Positions 1 to 8,676 of a DNA stretch of 64,000 nt are shown here, piece by piece. Under the pieces are notes generated by a model. The model was not told the DNA's origin, made no database searches, and saw only the letters and a program-made list of their open reading frames with translations. Each line of letters starts with the position of its first letter. The stretch's first letter is position 1. A program made the position numbers and the translations under genes. The DNA lies in the NCBI GenBank assembly GCA_030149245.1, contig JASBRX010000022.1, positions 1-64,000 of the forward strand, given 5' to 3'. The stretch is from Sphingomonas bacterium (GTDB lineage: Bacteria > Pseudomonadota > Alphaproteobacteria > Sphingomonadales > Sphingomonadaceae).

Positions 1-254
1 GCCCCTTCTTCGGCGAACTCGTCGATTTCATGATCAGCGGCCCGGTGGTCGTCCAGGTCCTCGAGGGTGAAGACGCGATGCAGCGCAACCGCGACATCAT
101 GGGCGCGACCAACCCCAAGGATGCCGCCCCTGGCACGATCCGCAAGGAACTGGCCGAGAGCATTGAGGCGAACACCGTCCATGGCAGCGACAGCGACGAG
201 AATGCGGCGATCGAAATCGCGTACTTCTTCAAGCCGGAAGAAATCGTCGGCTGA
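1..254 (+). CDS. ndk: nucleoside diphosphate kinase, C-terminal part
   Basis: The gene runs in from before the window, so only the last 83 residues are seen, read in the frame starting at base 3. NDK transfers the gamma phosphate between nucleoside tri- and diphosphates through a phospho-histidine in the cytoplasm. The active-site segment NTVHGSDS is present with its catalytic His, as are the upstream VLEGEDA and the [14 protein letters not shown] nucleotide-binding stretch. The C-terminus [11 protein letters not shown] is complete and is followed by a strong intrinsic terminator, so ndk ends its transcription unit. Identification is firm. Confidence 0.95.
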   Translation, partial: PFFGELVDFMISGPVVVQVLEGEDAMQRNRDIMGATNPKDAAPGTIRKELAESIEANTVHGSDSDENAAIEIAYFFKPEEIVG

Positions 255-282
255 TCGATTCGATCATCGGACCACAACGAAG

Positions 283-315
283 CGGGCCGGGGGCAACTCC
301 GGCCCGTTTTGTTTT
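283..315 (+). terminator. intrinsic terminator of ndk
   Basis: A perfect 8-bp stem, CGGGCCGG (283-290) pairing with CCGGCCCG (299-306), encloses an 8-base loop and is followed by GTTTTGTTTT. It lies about 30 bases after the ndk stop codon. Confidence 0.85.
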
Positions 316-358
316 CGGGGCCAATCAATCGTCCCTTGGCGAGGGAGGATTTGAGCTC

Positions 359-904
359 TCAGTGCCAGATCGCCGACGCCGGATAGAGCGCGATCAGCCA
401 AATCAGGCACGCGATCACCACCGGCCGCTTGCGCACGAAGATCGCGATCAGGCTGACCGGGAAAAAGGACAGGCTCAGGATCGCGCTGCGCAGGTCGAGC
501 ACCGGGGACAGCAGCCAGTACACCAGCCCGATCAGCACCGCGTTGCAGAACAGCAGCGCCCCCATCACGGTGCGGTAATTGCGCTCGAAATGCGCATCGA
601 GGTCGCTGTCGCGATCGACCGCATCGGGAAACACCAACGATGCCGCGACATAATAGACCGCGGTCACCAGAAATCCGCCGAACATCACCGGCCAGCTCAG
701 CGGCAGCTGGTCGCGCATCGCCCAGCCATACATCCAGAACGTCACGACGTCGCACGACACGAACAGACCAAGCAGCCCGGTCGACCAGCCGATCGTACGA
801 ATCCCCCGCGCCTTGATCGCCCGCGTCAGTCCGCCCAGCCCCTCGGCCAGTGCGAGGCCCAGGATCAGCCCGAACAGCGAAAAGATGAATTCAAAGCCGC
901 TCAT
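359..904 (-). CDS. small integral membrane protein of unknown function
   Basis: A 181-residue protein made almost entirely of hydrophobic segments. About five or six membrane spans can be read, for example near residues 5-22, 38-58, 70-92, 110-132 and 138-175, with a charged loop (DAVDRDSDLDAHFERN) after the third span. I do not recognise a family and see no catalytic motif. The gene stands alone between the ndk terminator and a long palindromic repeat, on the opposite strand to ndk. It could be a small inner-membrane accessory protein, but no function is assigned. Confidence 0.75.
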   Translation of the reverse strand: MSGFEFIFSLFGLILGLALAEGLGGLTRAIKARGIRTIGWSTGLLGLFVSCDVVTFWMYGWAMRDQLPLSWPVMFGGFLVTAVYYVAASLVFPDAVDRDSDLDAHFERNYRTVMGALLFCNAVLIGLVYWLLSPVLDLRSAILSLSFFPVSLIAIFVRKRPVVIACLIWLIALYPASAIWH

Positions 905-924
905 GCCACGTCCCCCGAACCGAA

Positions 925-1099
925 ATTCCTCCCCCAGCTTGCCGGGGGAGGGGGACCGCCCGCGCAGCGGGTGGTGGAGGGGCCGCTGCGCGCAGACGCA
1001 GCGGTGCCGCTTGAGGCAACGTAACCGCGCCCTTGGCGCGGCCCCTCCACCACCGCCTGCGGCGGCGGTCCCCCTCCCCGAGACAAGCTCGGGGAGGAA
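925..1099. repeat. long intergenic palindrome, family A copy 1 (variant)
   Basis: It begins ATTCCTCCCCCAGC and ends with the inverse GGGGAGGAA. Inside are GGGGGACCGCCCGCG and GTGGTGGAGGGGC and, further on, their inverted counterparts. This copy differs from the others in its centre, lacking the CAAAATTCCGCC block. It fills the gap between two minus-strand genes. Related copies are at 4132, 15536, 30717, 49816 and 51266. Confidence 0.8.
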
Positions 1100-1109
1100 G
1101 AGTCAAATC

Positions 1110-2477
1110 TTAGCGCCCCGGCAGCGTGATCGTCGCGCACAGCCCGCCGCCGTCGCGATTGGCCAGAGTGATGTCGCCCCCCGCCTCACGTACGATCGCG
1201 CGCGCCAGCGTCAGGCCAAGGCCAACGCCCCCCGTCGTCCGGTTGCGCGACGGGTCGAGCCGGGTGAAGGGATCGAACACCGCCGCGATCTGCTCCGCCG
1301 GAATGCCCGGCCCGCGATCGCCGACCTCGATCCGCACGCCGCCCGCATCCTGGATCAGCTTTACCTCGGCAGCGCCGGCATATTTGATCGCATTCTCGAT
1401 CAGATTGCGCAGCGCGCGGCGCATCAGCGACGGGCGGATGCGGCGGATCAGGCGATTGCCATTTTCATACTCCACCGCCGCGCCCAGATCGCGGAAATCA
1501 TCGACCACCGCATCGATCAGCGCCGACAGATCGGTTTCGGTCGGCGGCTCGCTCGGCCGCCCCAGCCGCGCCAGCGACAAGATGTCGTCGAGCGTGCGGT
1601 TCATCTCGTCGATCGTGTCGGCCATGCGCGCACGATCCTCGTCATCCTCGACCGATTCGATCCGCACGCGCAGCGCGGCGAGCGGCGTGCGCAGGTCGTG
1701 CCCGATCGCGCCGAGCATCTGGTCCTTTTCGTCCAGCATCGCGGTCACGCGGCCACTCATCAGATTATAGGCGGCAATCACCGCGCGCACGTCGCCCGGC
1801 CCGCGTTCGGCGATCGGCTCGGTCGCGCCCGGCGTGAAGTCGCGCGCAGCATTGGCGAGCGAGCGCAGCGGCCGGTTCACCCGCGCGCCGACCCACAACA
1901 CCGGCACCAGCACGATGCCATAGATGATCAGCGTCTGCAGGATCAGCCGCCAGATGATGTCGACATCGCTGCGTGGCCAGGCCGAGGTCAGCACCAGCCA
2001 CCCCTTGCCCGGCAGCTCGACCGCGACCATCAGCTCGCCGCCCAGCCGCTTCATCCGCTCGGCGCGCAGCGCGTTCATCCGCGCAAAACGCGGGTCGGTT
2101 GGCGACAGCCCACGCACCCCGGTGACGATCCGCCCGACCGGAATCCCCGCTTCGGCGAGCGAGGTACGGATCCCTTCCTCGACATCGGGTTTGCTGCGCA
2201 GGCCAGGCGGGATCGGGTTGGTCGGCTCCAGCCGCAACCGTGCCTTGCGCCCTTCGGGCGGTTCGCGGAAGCGGCCGTCGCGGATGCGCTCGGCGGCATC
2301 GACCACGCGGGTGATCGCCGGCGCAGTCACCTGTTCGAAGCGCAGCGAGCGCCGCTCGCGCAGGATCAGCGCGAAATTGATCGCCTGCGCCACGAACAGC
2401 GCGAGCGCGACCAGCAGCGCGATCTGCCCGGTCAGGCTGCTCGGAACCAGCCGCTTGAGGACGCGCGATGCAGTCAC
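1110..2477 (-). CDS. sensor histidine kinase, EnvZ type
   Basis: A 455-residue membrane sensor kinase that would phosphorylate the response regulator encoded just upstream. It has an N-terminal membrane span (about residues 16-39), a periplasmic region rich in Arg, a second span (about 168-190), a HAMP-like linker, the H-box GHDLRTPL with the phosphorylated His, an N-box (NLIENAIKYA), and ATP-binding boxes GDRGPGIP and GVGLGLTLAR. The start is taken as GTG at 2477 because it overlaps the regulator stop codon as GTGA, a translational-coupling arrangement. A longer in-frame start at 2519 would lie inside the regulator gene and is less likely. The signal sensed cannot be told from the sequence. 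Confidence 0.9.
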   Translation of the reverse strand: MTASRVLKRLVPSSLTGQIALLVALALFVAQAINFALILRERRSLRFEQVTAPAITRVVDAAERIRDGRFREPPEGRKARLRLEPTNPIPPGLRSKPDVEEGIRTSLAEAGIPVGRIVTGVRGLSPTDPRFARMNALRAERMKRLGGELMVAVELPGKGWLVLTSAWPRSDVDIIWRLILQTLIIYGIVLVPVLWVGARVNRPLRSLANAARDFTPGATEPIAERGPGDVRAVIAAYNLMSGRVTAMLDEKDQMLGAIGHDLRTPLAALRVRIESVEDDEDRARMADTIDEMNRTLDDILSLARLGRPSEPPTETDLSALIDAVVDDFRDLGAAVEYENGNRLIRRIRPSLMRRALRNLIENAIKYAGAAEVKLIQDAGGVRIEVGDRGPGIPAEQIAAVFDPFTRLDPSRNRTTGGVGLGLTLARAIVREAGGDITLANRDGGGLCATITLPGR

Positions 2478-3196
2478 AGCTTGGTGACGTCGCTCGCCAG
2501 CGTGTAGCCGCCGCCCCACACGGTCTTGACCAGCGTCGGGTTCTTGGCATCCGGCTCGATCTTCTTGCGCAGCCGACTGACCTGATTGTCGATCGCGCGG
2601 TCGAATGCCGCTGCCTCGCGTCCTTGGGTCAGGTCGAGCAGCTGGTCGCGCGTCAGCACCGCGCGCGGGCGCATCACCAGCGCGAGCAGCAAATTATATT
2701 CGCCGGTCGACAGCGGCACCGACACGCCCTCGCGGTCGACCAGCGCGCGCTCGCCGGTCTTGAGCACCCATCCGGAAAAGGCATAGCTGCCCGTCTCCGG
2801 CGCGGCGAGGCGCGTTCCGCCCGCCTGCATCCGGCGCAGCACCACTTTGATCCGCGCCGCCAGTTCGCGGGGACTGAAGGGCTTCACGACATAATCGTCC
2901 GCGCCCATTTCAAGTCCGACGATCCGGTCGGTCTCCTCGCTCCGCGCGGTCAGCAGGATCACCGGCACTTCGCTGGTCGCGCGGATATGGCGGCAGAGGC
3001 TCAGGCCATCCTCGCCCGGCATCATGATGTCGAGCACCACCAGATCGATCGCATAGGCCGACAGCCGCGTCCGCGCGGCTTCCGCATCGGCGACCTGGGT
3101 CACGCGAAAGCCCTGCTTGGTCAGATATTGCGCCAGCGGCTCACGGATCGAACGCTCGTCATCGACGAGCAGCAAATGCGGGGTCTCGTTGGTCAT
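2474..3196 (-). CDS. OmpR-family response regulator
   Basis: A 240-residue cytoplasmic DNA-binding regulator. The receiver domain (about residues 1-120) has the acidic pair in LLVDDE, the phosphorylatable Asp in VVLDIMMPGEDG, the Thr in ILLTARS and the Lys in VVKPFSPREL. A winged-helix output domain (about 140-235) follows, with a typical RLRKKIEPD recognition region and VWGGGYTL end. ATG at 3196 was chosen because it gives the standard receiver start; an in-frame ATG at 3283 would add 29 residues of low-complexity Arg/Pro. It is the first gene of a two-gene operon with the kinase, overlapping by 4 bases. Targets are unknown. Confidence 0.92.
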   Translation of the reverse strand: MTNETPHLLLVDDERSIREPLAQYLTKQGFRVTQVADAEAARTRLSAYAIDLVVLDIMMPGEDGLSLCRHIRATSEVPVILLTARSEETDRIVGLEMGADDYVVKPFSPRELAARIKVVLRRMQAGGTRLAAPETGSYAFSGWVLKTGERALVDREGVSVPLSTGEYNLLLALVMRPRAVLTRDQLLDLTQGREAAAFDRAIDNQVSRLRKKIEPDAKNPTLVKTVWGGGYTLASDVTKL

Positions 3197-3279
3197 CTCG
3201 ATTGGGTTAGCAGATTCCGCCCGCTCGGGAAGTGCCGGGCGGGCGCGGAGGAGGTCGCGGATCCCGCCCGGCATCGCCG

Positions 3280-4014
3280 TCACGCGCCCTGGGGGGAGGG
3301 CGGGGGCGGCGGTGTGTTTCCGCGGCGCTCGCGCATCTTCTTCATGGCGTCGCGCGCCTTGTCGCGCTGCGCCTGCATCTCGGTCGCGTCGATCTTGCCG
3401 TCCTTGTTGGTGTCGAGCTTGGCGAAGCGCTCGGCTGACTGCGCGTCAAATTCGGCGCGGCTGATCGCGCCGTCACCATTGGTGTCGGCCTTCTTCATCG
3501 CCATCGCCGGGCCGCCGGGGCCGCCCGGACCACCCGGGCCGCGACGGTCGCCGCCGCGCTTCCACTTGGCCTTGCCCATGCCCTTGCGGCCTTCGCCAGC
3601 CTCGACGCTGCCGTCCTTGTCGGCGTCCATCCGGGCAAAGCGCGCCTCGACCATCGCGCGGTGCTCCGCCTTGCTGATCAGGCCGTCGCCATTGGTGTCG
3701 ACGCGCGCCAGCATCCGCTCGCCCATGCCGCCACCGCCGCCGCGACGCGCGCCGGGGACAAAGTCCTGCAGCTCGCCGCCCTTGCGTTCGGCCATCGCCT
3801 TGCGCGCGGCTTCGGCACCGGCCTTGCGCTCTTCGGCGCTCAGCTGGCCGTCCTTGTTGGTGTCGAGACGGTCGAACCGCGCATCGGCGCGGGCGAGCAT
3901 TTCGGCCTTGGAAATCGGTTGCTTGGGCGCGGTCGGGGCCTGGGTCTGCATCGCGACCGCGGCACCCGCAGTCAGCATCGCGCCGATCGCGGCGGTGGTG
4001 AGGAAAGTCTTCAT
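3280..4014 (-). CDS. secreted EF-hand calcium-binding protein
   Basis: A 244-residue exported protein. The first 23 or so residues (MKTFLTTAAIGAMLTAGAAV) form a signal peptide. Five canonical 12-residue EF-hand loops follow: DTNKDGQLSAEE, DTNGDGLISKAE, DADKDGSVEAGE, DTNGDGAISRAE and DTNKDGKIDATE. The linkers are rich in Lys/Arg, and there is a Gly-Pro run near residue 170 and a Pro-rich tail. ATG 4014 has AGGAG upstream at good spacing; an in-frame ATG at 4029 does not. Calcium sensing or buffering in the periplasm is the likely role. It lies beside the two-component genes, which may regulate it (inference only). Confidence 0.85.
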   Translation of the reverse strand: MKTFLTTAAIGAMLTAGAAVAMQTQAPTAPKQPISKAEMLARADARFDRLDTNKDGQLSAEERKAGAEAARKAMAERKGGELQDFVPGARRGGGGGMGERMLARVDTNGDGLISKAEHRAMVEARFARMDADKDGSVEAGEGRKGMGKAKWKRGGDRRGPGGPGGPGGPAMAMKKADTNGDGAISRAEFDAQSAERFAKLDTNKDGKIDATEMQAQRDKARDAMKKMRERRGNTPPPPPSPQGA

Positions 4015-4131
4015 ACGGGCTCCTGTCACGCGGCAAGGGGGCGCCGCAGTGATGCCCTTCTGAACCCCGCCTGTCGCACGTGTTTGTCAGGGCGCCAGGA
4101 AGTTGTCGCAAATTGTGTCGGGGCTTGTCTC

Positions 4132-4298
4132 ATTCCTCCCCTGCGCAGCAGGGGAGGGGGACCGCCCGCGAAGCGGGGGGGGGAGGGGCGGCCGCGCAGA
4201 CGGCCGAATACAGCTCGGCAAAATTCCGCCCTCTACGGGGCGGCCCCTCCGTCATTGCTGCGCAATGCCACCTCCCCCAGCGAGCTGGGGGAGGAATG
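4132..4298. repeat. long intergenic palindrome, family A copy 2
   Basis: It is bounded by ATTCCTCCCCTGC and, inverted, CTGGGGGAGGAAT. In order it contains GGGGGACCGCCCGCGAAGCG, GGAGGGGCGGCCGCGCAGAC, CTCGGCAAAATTCCGCCCTC, GGGGCGGCCCCTCCGTCA and TGCGCAATGCCACCTCCCCC. It carries no extra central cassette, unlike copies at 15536 and 49816. It sits between the EF-hand gene and a convergent-side thioesterase gene. Confidence 0.85.
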
Positions 4299-4305
4299 AT
4301 TGGGA

Positions 4306-5076
4306 TCACCCGAAAATCGCCACCCCCTGCATCCCCTCGGCCACCAGCGTTCCGTCCGCGGCCCACATCCGCATCGTCTGGCTCGAATAGCCATCGCGCG
4401 CGCTGTCGGTCTCCGCCTCCAGCAGCCACCAGCCATCGGTCGTCACCGGCGCGGGCTGGAGGATATTCACCTGCCAGGTCAGCGACGACAGCGGCGTCAT
4501 CTTGGCGAACAGCTTGAACGCCGCGGGCGGCAGCGCGTCGCCCAGCGCCATCAGCTCGACCTCCGGGTCCAGCCCCGCCCGGTCGATCAACCGCCCCCAG
4601 CGCAGCCACTCCGTCGGTCCCGCCTCGGCCTTCAGGTCGAAGAAGTTGAAATTGCCGGTGAAAAACTCCTTCGGCCCGGTATAGAGCTCGGCATCGGCAG
4701 GCGGCGGCGCATGCACTGCCCGCGCCGTCGCATCATGGTCGATCGCCGACTCCAGCCGGCTCATGAACACAAAGTTCGTGCGCAGCCCCAGCCCCGCCTC
4801 GCTCACGATATCCGCCTGAATGAACGCCGCATTGCGCCCCCGCCGCAGCTTGGTCGCGATCACTGTGACCGGCCCCGCCAGCGGCCCGACAAACGCCACC
4901 TGCGCCGACCGCAGCGGCGGCAGATCCGGCTCGACCTGCTTCGCCGCCGCCAGCGCCAGCGCCGAGGACAGCCCGCCATAGGCCGTCCGCCCCTGCAACC
5001 AGTTGGACGGAATCTCGGTCGTGAAGCCCGTCTCGGTACGCTGCGCCGATGCCAGCAGGTCGATAAGCGAAGTCAT
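4306..5076 (-). CDS. acyl-CoA thioesterase, TesB-like double hotdog
   Basis: A 256-residue protein with the layout of double-hotdog thioesterases (4HBT_3/TesB-like), which hydrolyse acyl-CoA to free acid and CoA. The first hotdog shows NWLQGRTAYGGLSSALAL, in the place where TesB has its GRxxGGQ-like helix. The second ends with WLLEAETDSARDGYSSQ and MRMWAADGTLVAEGMQGV, the usual closing strand. ATG 5076 overlaps the stop of the upstream CoA ligase as ATGA, so the two are translationally coupled. In-frame sequence further upstream belongs to the ligase. A ligase plus thioesterase pair suggests salvage or overflow control of one acyl-CoA. Confidence 0.8.
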   Translation of the reverse strand: MTSLIDLLASAQRTETGFTTEIPSNWLQGRTAYGGLSSALALAAAKQVEPDLPPLRSAQVAFVGPLAGPVTVIATKLRRGRNAAFIQADIVSEAGLGLRTNFVFMSRLESAIDHDATARAVHAPPPADAELYTGPKEFFTGNFNFFDLKAEAGPTEWLRWGRLIDRAGLDPEVELMALGDALPPAAFKLFAKMTPLSSLTWQVNILQPAPVTTDGWWLLEAETDSARDGYSSQTMRMWAADGTLVAEGMQGVAIFG

Positions 5077-6593
5077 GGGCGGTTCTCCACATACAGGTCG
5101 CGCAATTCGCGCTTCAGCACCTTGCCGATCGCGCTGCGCGGCAGTTCGTCGATCGCGATCAGGTCGGACAATCGCTGGGTCTTGCCCAACCCGGCATTGA
5201 CCGCCGCCAATATCTCTCCCGCCGGGGTCGCATCGCCGGGAACATAGAACCCGACTGGTGTCTCCCCCCATTGCTCCGACGGCACGCCCACCACCGCGCA
5301 ATCGCGCACGCCGGGATGCTGGCGCAGCACCGCCTCCAGGTCGCTCGGATAGATGTTGAACCCGCCCGAGATGATCATGTCCTTCTTGCGGTCCATCAGG
5401 ATCAGGAAGCCGTCTTCGTCGAACCGCCCGACATCGCCATGCCGGATGAAGCGGTTGCCTTGCCCATCGAACCACTCCGCCTCGGCGCTCGCCTGCTTGC
5501 GCCCGTGATAGCCCGACATCATCGCCGGGCTGCGCCCGACCACCTCGCCCATCTCGCCGCGCGCCACTTCGCGCCCCGCATCGTCGATCAGCCGGATGTC
5601 ATGCCCCTCGACCGGCACGCCCACGGTGTGCAGCTTGTCGGGATGCTGGTTGCACACCAGCACGCACGTGCCCCCGCCCTCGGTCATCCCGTAATATTCG
5701 ACCAGCAGCCCCGGCCAGCGCGCCAGTATGTCGGCCTTCAGCGATGCCGCGAACGGCGCGCTGGTACAGGTCTTGAGCCGGAACGCCGACAGGTCGAAGC
5801 TGTCGAACTCCGGCACCGCCATGATCCGCTGATATTGCACCGGCACCAGCATCGCATGCGTCGCGCGATGCTTCGCCGCCGCCTCCAGAAAGCCGCGCGC
5901 ATCGAACTTGCCCAGCAGCACCGCGGTCCCGCCCCAGGCGATCGTCGGGATGAAGCTGACCAGGGTCGTATTCGAATAGAGCGGCGTCGCGACCATCGTC
6001 ACCGCATCGCCGAACCCCGCGCCCGAATTGCGCGCGATATGCGCCCAGCGCATCGCGTGCGGCTGGACGATCCCCTTGGGCGTTCCCGTCGTCCCGCTCG
6101 AATAGATGATGTTGAACGGATCGTCGGGCCCGATCGCGACGGGGGAGGGCGCCCCTGCGCCGGCGATCCACGCGTCGACCGCCTCCAGCATCACCCGCCG
6201 CGCCGCCACCGCCCGGTCGTCCAAAGTCGCCGCAGCATCAGAATCGAGAAACACCACCCCCGCGCCGCTATCCGCGATCATCGCCGCCATCTGATCCCCC
6301 GTGGAGGACGGCGCGATCGGTGCCGGAGCCCCGCCCGCGCGGATCGCACCCAGGAAGATCGCGGCATAATCCAGGCTCATCGCTCCCACGATCGCGACCG
6401 CCTGTCCGCGTGCCAGCCCGTCGCGCTGCAACGCCGCCGCGATCGCATCCATCCGCGCATCGAGCTGCGCGTAGCTCAGCGCCGCATCGCCATGCACCAC
6501 CGCCGGCTTGTCGCCCCGCTCGCGCGCATGGGCGGCAATCAGCGCGGGCAGCGTCCCGAATGGCTGGCCCAGAATTTCGAGCGCCGTTTGCAT
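5073..6593 (-). CDS. acyl-CoA ligase, ANL superfamily
   Basis: A 506-residue adenylate-forming enzyme that activates a carboxylic acid with ATP and then CoA. Core motifs are present: the P-loop YSSGTTGTPKG, the A5 motif YGMTEGGG, the A7/A8 hinge GDVGRFDEDGFL then DRKKDMIISGGFNIYPS, and the C-terminal catalytic Lys in SAIGKVLKREL. No membrane span or signal is seen. The substrate cannot be read from the motifs; medium-chain or aromatic acids are typical of this branch. It is the first gene of an operon with the thioesterase and is divergent from a GST gene, with about 85 bases between. Confidence 0.87.
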   Translation of the reverse strand: MQTALEILGQPFGTLPALIAAHARERGDKPAVVHGDAALSYAQLDARMDAIAAALQRDGLARGQAVAIVGAMSLDYAAIFLGAIRAGGAPAPIAPSSTGDQMAAMIADSGAGVVFLDSDAAATLDDRAVAARRVMLEAVDAWIAGAGAPSPVAIGPDDPFNIIYSSGTTGTPKGIVQPHAMRWAHIARNSGAGFGDAVTMVATPLYSNTTLVSFIPTIAWGGTAVLLGKFDARGFLEAAAKHRATHAMLVPVQYQRIMAVPEFDSFDLSAFRLKTCTSAPFAASLKADILARWPGLLVEYYGMTEGGGTCVLVCNQHPDKLHTVGVPVEGHDIRLIDDAGREVARGEMGEVVGRSPAMMSGYHGRKQASAEAEWFDGQGNRFIRHGDVGRFDEDGFLILMDRKKDMIISGGFNIYPSDLEAVLRQHPGVRDCAVVGVPSEQWGETPVGFYVPGDATPAGEILAAVNAGLGKTQRLSDLIAIDELPRSAIGKVLKRELRDLYVENRP

Positions 6594-6679
6594 TCTCTCT
6601 CCTCGATTCGATCAAGTTGCTATGCGAAACCGGCCCGCGCTGCCATAACCGATCTTCGAAAAAGTATCAGGAGAGGGTG

Positions 6680-7294
6680 ATGATCTTCTACGATTCGGCA
6701 ATGCCTGCCCCCAATCCGCGCCGCGTGCGCATCTTCGCTGCAGAGAAGGGCATCGATCTCCCCCGACAGGACGTGTCGATCCTGAAGGGCGAGCACAAGA
6801 GCGACGCCTTCAAGGCGATCAACCCGCTCGGCCAGACCCCCGCGCTCAAGCTCGACGAAGGGACCTGCCTGTCCGAAAGCGTCGCGATCTGCCGCTATCT
6901 CGAGGCACTGCACCCCGAACCCCCGCTGTTCGGCGCCACCCCGACCGAAATCGCCCAGATCGAAATGTGGAGCCGCCGCGTCGAGCTGCGGCTGATGGTC
7001 CCGACCGGCATGATCTGGATCCACACCCACCCCTTCACCGCGCAAGTGAACCCGAACCAGTATAAGGACTTTGGCGAGAGCAACCGCCCGCTCGTCGCCC
7101 GCGCTCACGCGCTGTTCGACGACGCGCTCGGCGAAACGCCGTTCGTGGCGGGGGAACGCTATTCGATGGCCGACATCCTGCTGCTCACCACGATCGATTT
7201 CGGCACGTTCATCGGCCTGACGATTGCCGAGGAGCACGCCCGGCTCAACGACTGGCACCGCCGCGTTACCGCCCGCCCGAGTGCTGCGGCATGA
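6680..7294 (+). CDS. glutathione S-transferase family protein
   Basis: A 204-residue cytosolic GST. The thioredoxin-like N-terminal domain has the cis-Pro/Ser site elements NPLGQTPALKLD and LSESVAICRYLE; the helical C-terminal domain ends with FVAGERYSMADILLLTTIDF, the usual N-capping and hydrophobic staple region. The N-terminal motif around DSAMPAPNPRRVRIF would supply the glutathione-activating residue. ATG 6680 has GGAGAGGG immediately upstream. Its stop overlaps the next SDR gene as ATGA, so the pair is one operon, plausibly for a detoxification or dehydrogenation step. Confidence 0.88.
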   Translation: MIFYDSAMPAPNPRRVRIFAAEKGIDLPRQDVSILKGEHKSDAFKAINPLGQTPALKLDEGTCLSESVAICRYLEALHPEPPLFGATPTEIAQIEMWSRRVELRLMVPTGMIWIHTHPFTAQVNPNQYKDFGESNRPLVARAHALFDDALGETPFVAGERYSMADILLLTTIDFGTFIGLTIAEEHARLNDWHRRVTARPSAAA

Positions 7295-8079
7295 GCATGG
7301 AGGGCTTGGCCGCGATCGTCACCGGCGGCGGCACCGGCATCGGCGCAGCGGTGGTGCGGCGGCTGGCGGAGCGCGGTGTGCGCTGCGTCATCAACTATGC
7401 CAACAGCCGCGATGCTGCCGAGGCGCTGGCGGCGGAACTCGCCAACGGATCGATCGTGGTCCAGGCCGATATCGCCGACGACGCGCAGTGCCGCGCGCTG
7501 GCCAAGGCCGCGAGCGACGCGTTCGGCCGCATCGACCTGCTCGTCAACAATGCCGGCAAGACCAAATTCGCCAATCATGAGGATCTGGAGGCGCTGACCG
7601 CCGACGACTTTGTCGACATCTACCGCCTCAACACCATCGCCCCATTCCAGATGATCCGCGCCTGCGCGCCCGCCATGCGCGACGGCCCGGCAAGCGCGGT
7701 GGTCAACATCGCCTCGGTCGCGGGCGTCTTCGGCAACGGCTCCTCGGTCGCCTATGCCGCGTCAAAGGGCGCGCTGGCGACGATGACCAAAAGCCTCGCC
7801 CGCGTGCTCGCCCCCGCGATTCGCGTCAACGCCGTCGCGCCGGGCTATGTCGGCACCGGCTGGTTCAGCGAGCGGATGACGCCCGAAGCGTTCGACAAGT
7901 TCGAAGCGTTCATCGCCAGCCAGACCCCGATGCAGCTGGCCGCGCATGCCGAGGACATCGCCGGGCCGATCGTCAACCTGCTCGATCCCGCCAGCCGCGT
8001 GATCACGGGCGAGATCCTGCTGCTCGACGCCGGCGCCCATCTCGATGTGGGATTGTCGCGCAGACCGGGTAAAGGGTAA
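7291..8079 (+). CDS. short-chain dehydrogenase/reductase
   Basis: A 262-residue classical SDR, NAD(P)-dependent, oxidising or reducing an alcohol/ketone. It has the dinucleotide motif TGGGTGIG near residue 11, NNAG near 88, the catalytic Ser in NIASVAG, the YAASK catalytic Tyr/Lys motif, and PGYVGTGWF after it. INYANSRD at the end of beta-2 replaces the usual acidic residue with Asn, which fits NADP better than NAD (inference). It is translationally coupled to the GST gene by a 4-base overlap. Confidence 0.9.
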   Translation: MSMEGLAAIVTGGGTGIGAAVVRRLAERGVRCVINYANSRDAAEALAAELANGSIVVQADIADDAQCRALAKAASDAFGRIDLLVNNAGKTKFANHEDLEALTADDFVDIYRLNTIAPFQMIRACAPAMRDGPASAVVNIASVAGVFGNGSSVAYAASKGALATMTKSLARVLAPAIRVNAVAPGYVGTGWFSERMTPEAFDKFEAFIASQTPMQLAAHAEDIAGPIVNLLDPASRVITGEILLLDAGAHLDVGLSRRPGKG

Positions 8080-8081
8080 CG

Positions 8082-8231
8082 GTGGCCCACAGGAAACTGA
8101 ACCTGCCAACCAAGATCTGCGTTGCCTGCGCCCGCCCGTTCGCCTGGCGCAAGAAATGGGAACGCGACTGGGAACAGGTGAAGTTCTGTTCCGACCGGTG
8201 CCGCATGAAAGGTGCAGCGGATGGCCGATGA
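8082..8231 (+). CDS. DUF2256 zinc-finger peptide
   Basis: A 49-residue protein starting at GTG 8082, three bases after the SDR stop. Reading gives [20 protein letters not shown] near the start and then [15 protein letters not shown]. The CxxC and CxxxC pairs make a single predicted zinc site, and KICxxCxRPFxWRKKWER is the signature of the DUF2256 family, whose role is not known. Its end overlaps the start of the next small gene by 11 bases. Its position directly behind a GST and an SDR suggests co-transcription. Confidence 0.82.
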   Translation: MAHRKLNLPTKICVACARPFAWRKKWERDWEQVKFCSDRCRMKGAADGR

Positions 8232-8478
8232 TTATGATCGCGGTAGGCGCGACGGCCTGCGCCTCGCGCTCGAGATTCTCGCAACCGAAGAAGCCAAATG
8301 GCTGCCCTTGCTCGGGCAAAGCAGCGCATGGCGCACCAATCTGGCCCGCGACGTGCGGTACAAGACGCTGCAGGTCGCGCAGACCCGGGTGCAGACGGCC
8401 CTGAACCGGCTGCGGCCCGCCGACGATGTGTCCGCCGCCAACGAACTCGCCCGCGCCATCGAAAAGGCCGGCTTGTGA
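8221..8478 (+). CDS. small hypothetical protein
   Basis: An 85-residue, mostly alpha-helical soluble protein starting at ATG 8221 ([17 protein letters not shown]). It overlaps the DUF2256 gene by 11 bases, so it is probably translated by coupling. It has no signal peptide, no Cys and no recognised motif; the charged heptad-like stretch around residues 45-80 could form helices. A longer in-frame ATG at 8212 exists but would overlap further. Function unknown. Confidence 0.6.
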   Translation: MADDYDRGRRDGLRLALEILATEEAKWLPLLGQSSAWRTNLARDVRYKTLQVAQTRVQTALNRLRPADDVSAANELARAIEKAGL

Positions 8479-8511
8479 TAGGCCGGGGGGAAGACCTCTT
8501 CTTCTTAGCCC

Positions 8512-8655
8512 TCTCCCGCTCGCGGGAGAGGGTTGGGTGAGGGTCTTCTTCTTCTTCTTCTTCTTCTTCTTCTTCTTCTTCTTCGCCCCGCCACCATAGC
8601 AAAAAAAGAAGAAGACCCTCCCCAACCCCTCCCGCAAGCGGGAGGGGCTCAAGAG
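8512..8655. repeat. family B palindrome with CTT microsatellite in its loop
   Basis: The left unit CCCTCTCCCGCTCGCGGGAG plus AGGGTTGGGTGAGGG is inverted on the right as CCCTCCCCAACCCCTCCCGC then AAGCGGGAGGGG. Between them are about 13 tandem CTT units (8545-8584) and, after a short spacer, AAAAAAAGAAGAAG (about 8602-8615), which is the inverse of part of the CTT run. It occupies the whole gap between the 85-residue gene and a convergent GST gene. Confidence 0.8.
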
Positions 8656-8676
8656 TGCAGAGGGCTCACGCCTGCC

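Noticed and set aside
1765..2550. Alternate-frame protein within the histidine kinase
   Set aside because: Composition is that of a frame shadow; the kinase frame carries all conserved motifs.
3473..4111. Antisense-strand and alternate-frame frames over the EF-hand gene
   Set aside because: Arg/Gly-rich shadow frames of a GC-rich gene with no family features.
8003..8652. Long minus-strand reading frames encoding poly-Glu or poly-Lys through the CTT tract
   Set aside because: They are a translation of the microsatellite and palindrome, lie across the end of the SDR gene and have no ribosome site.
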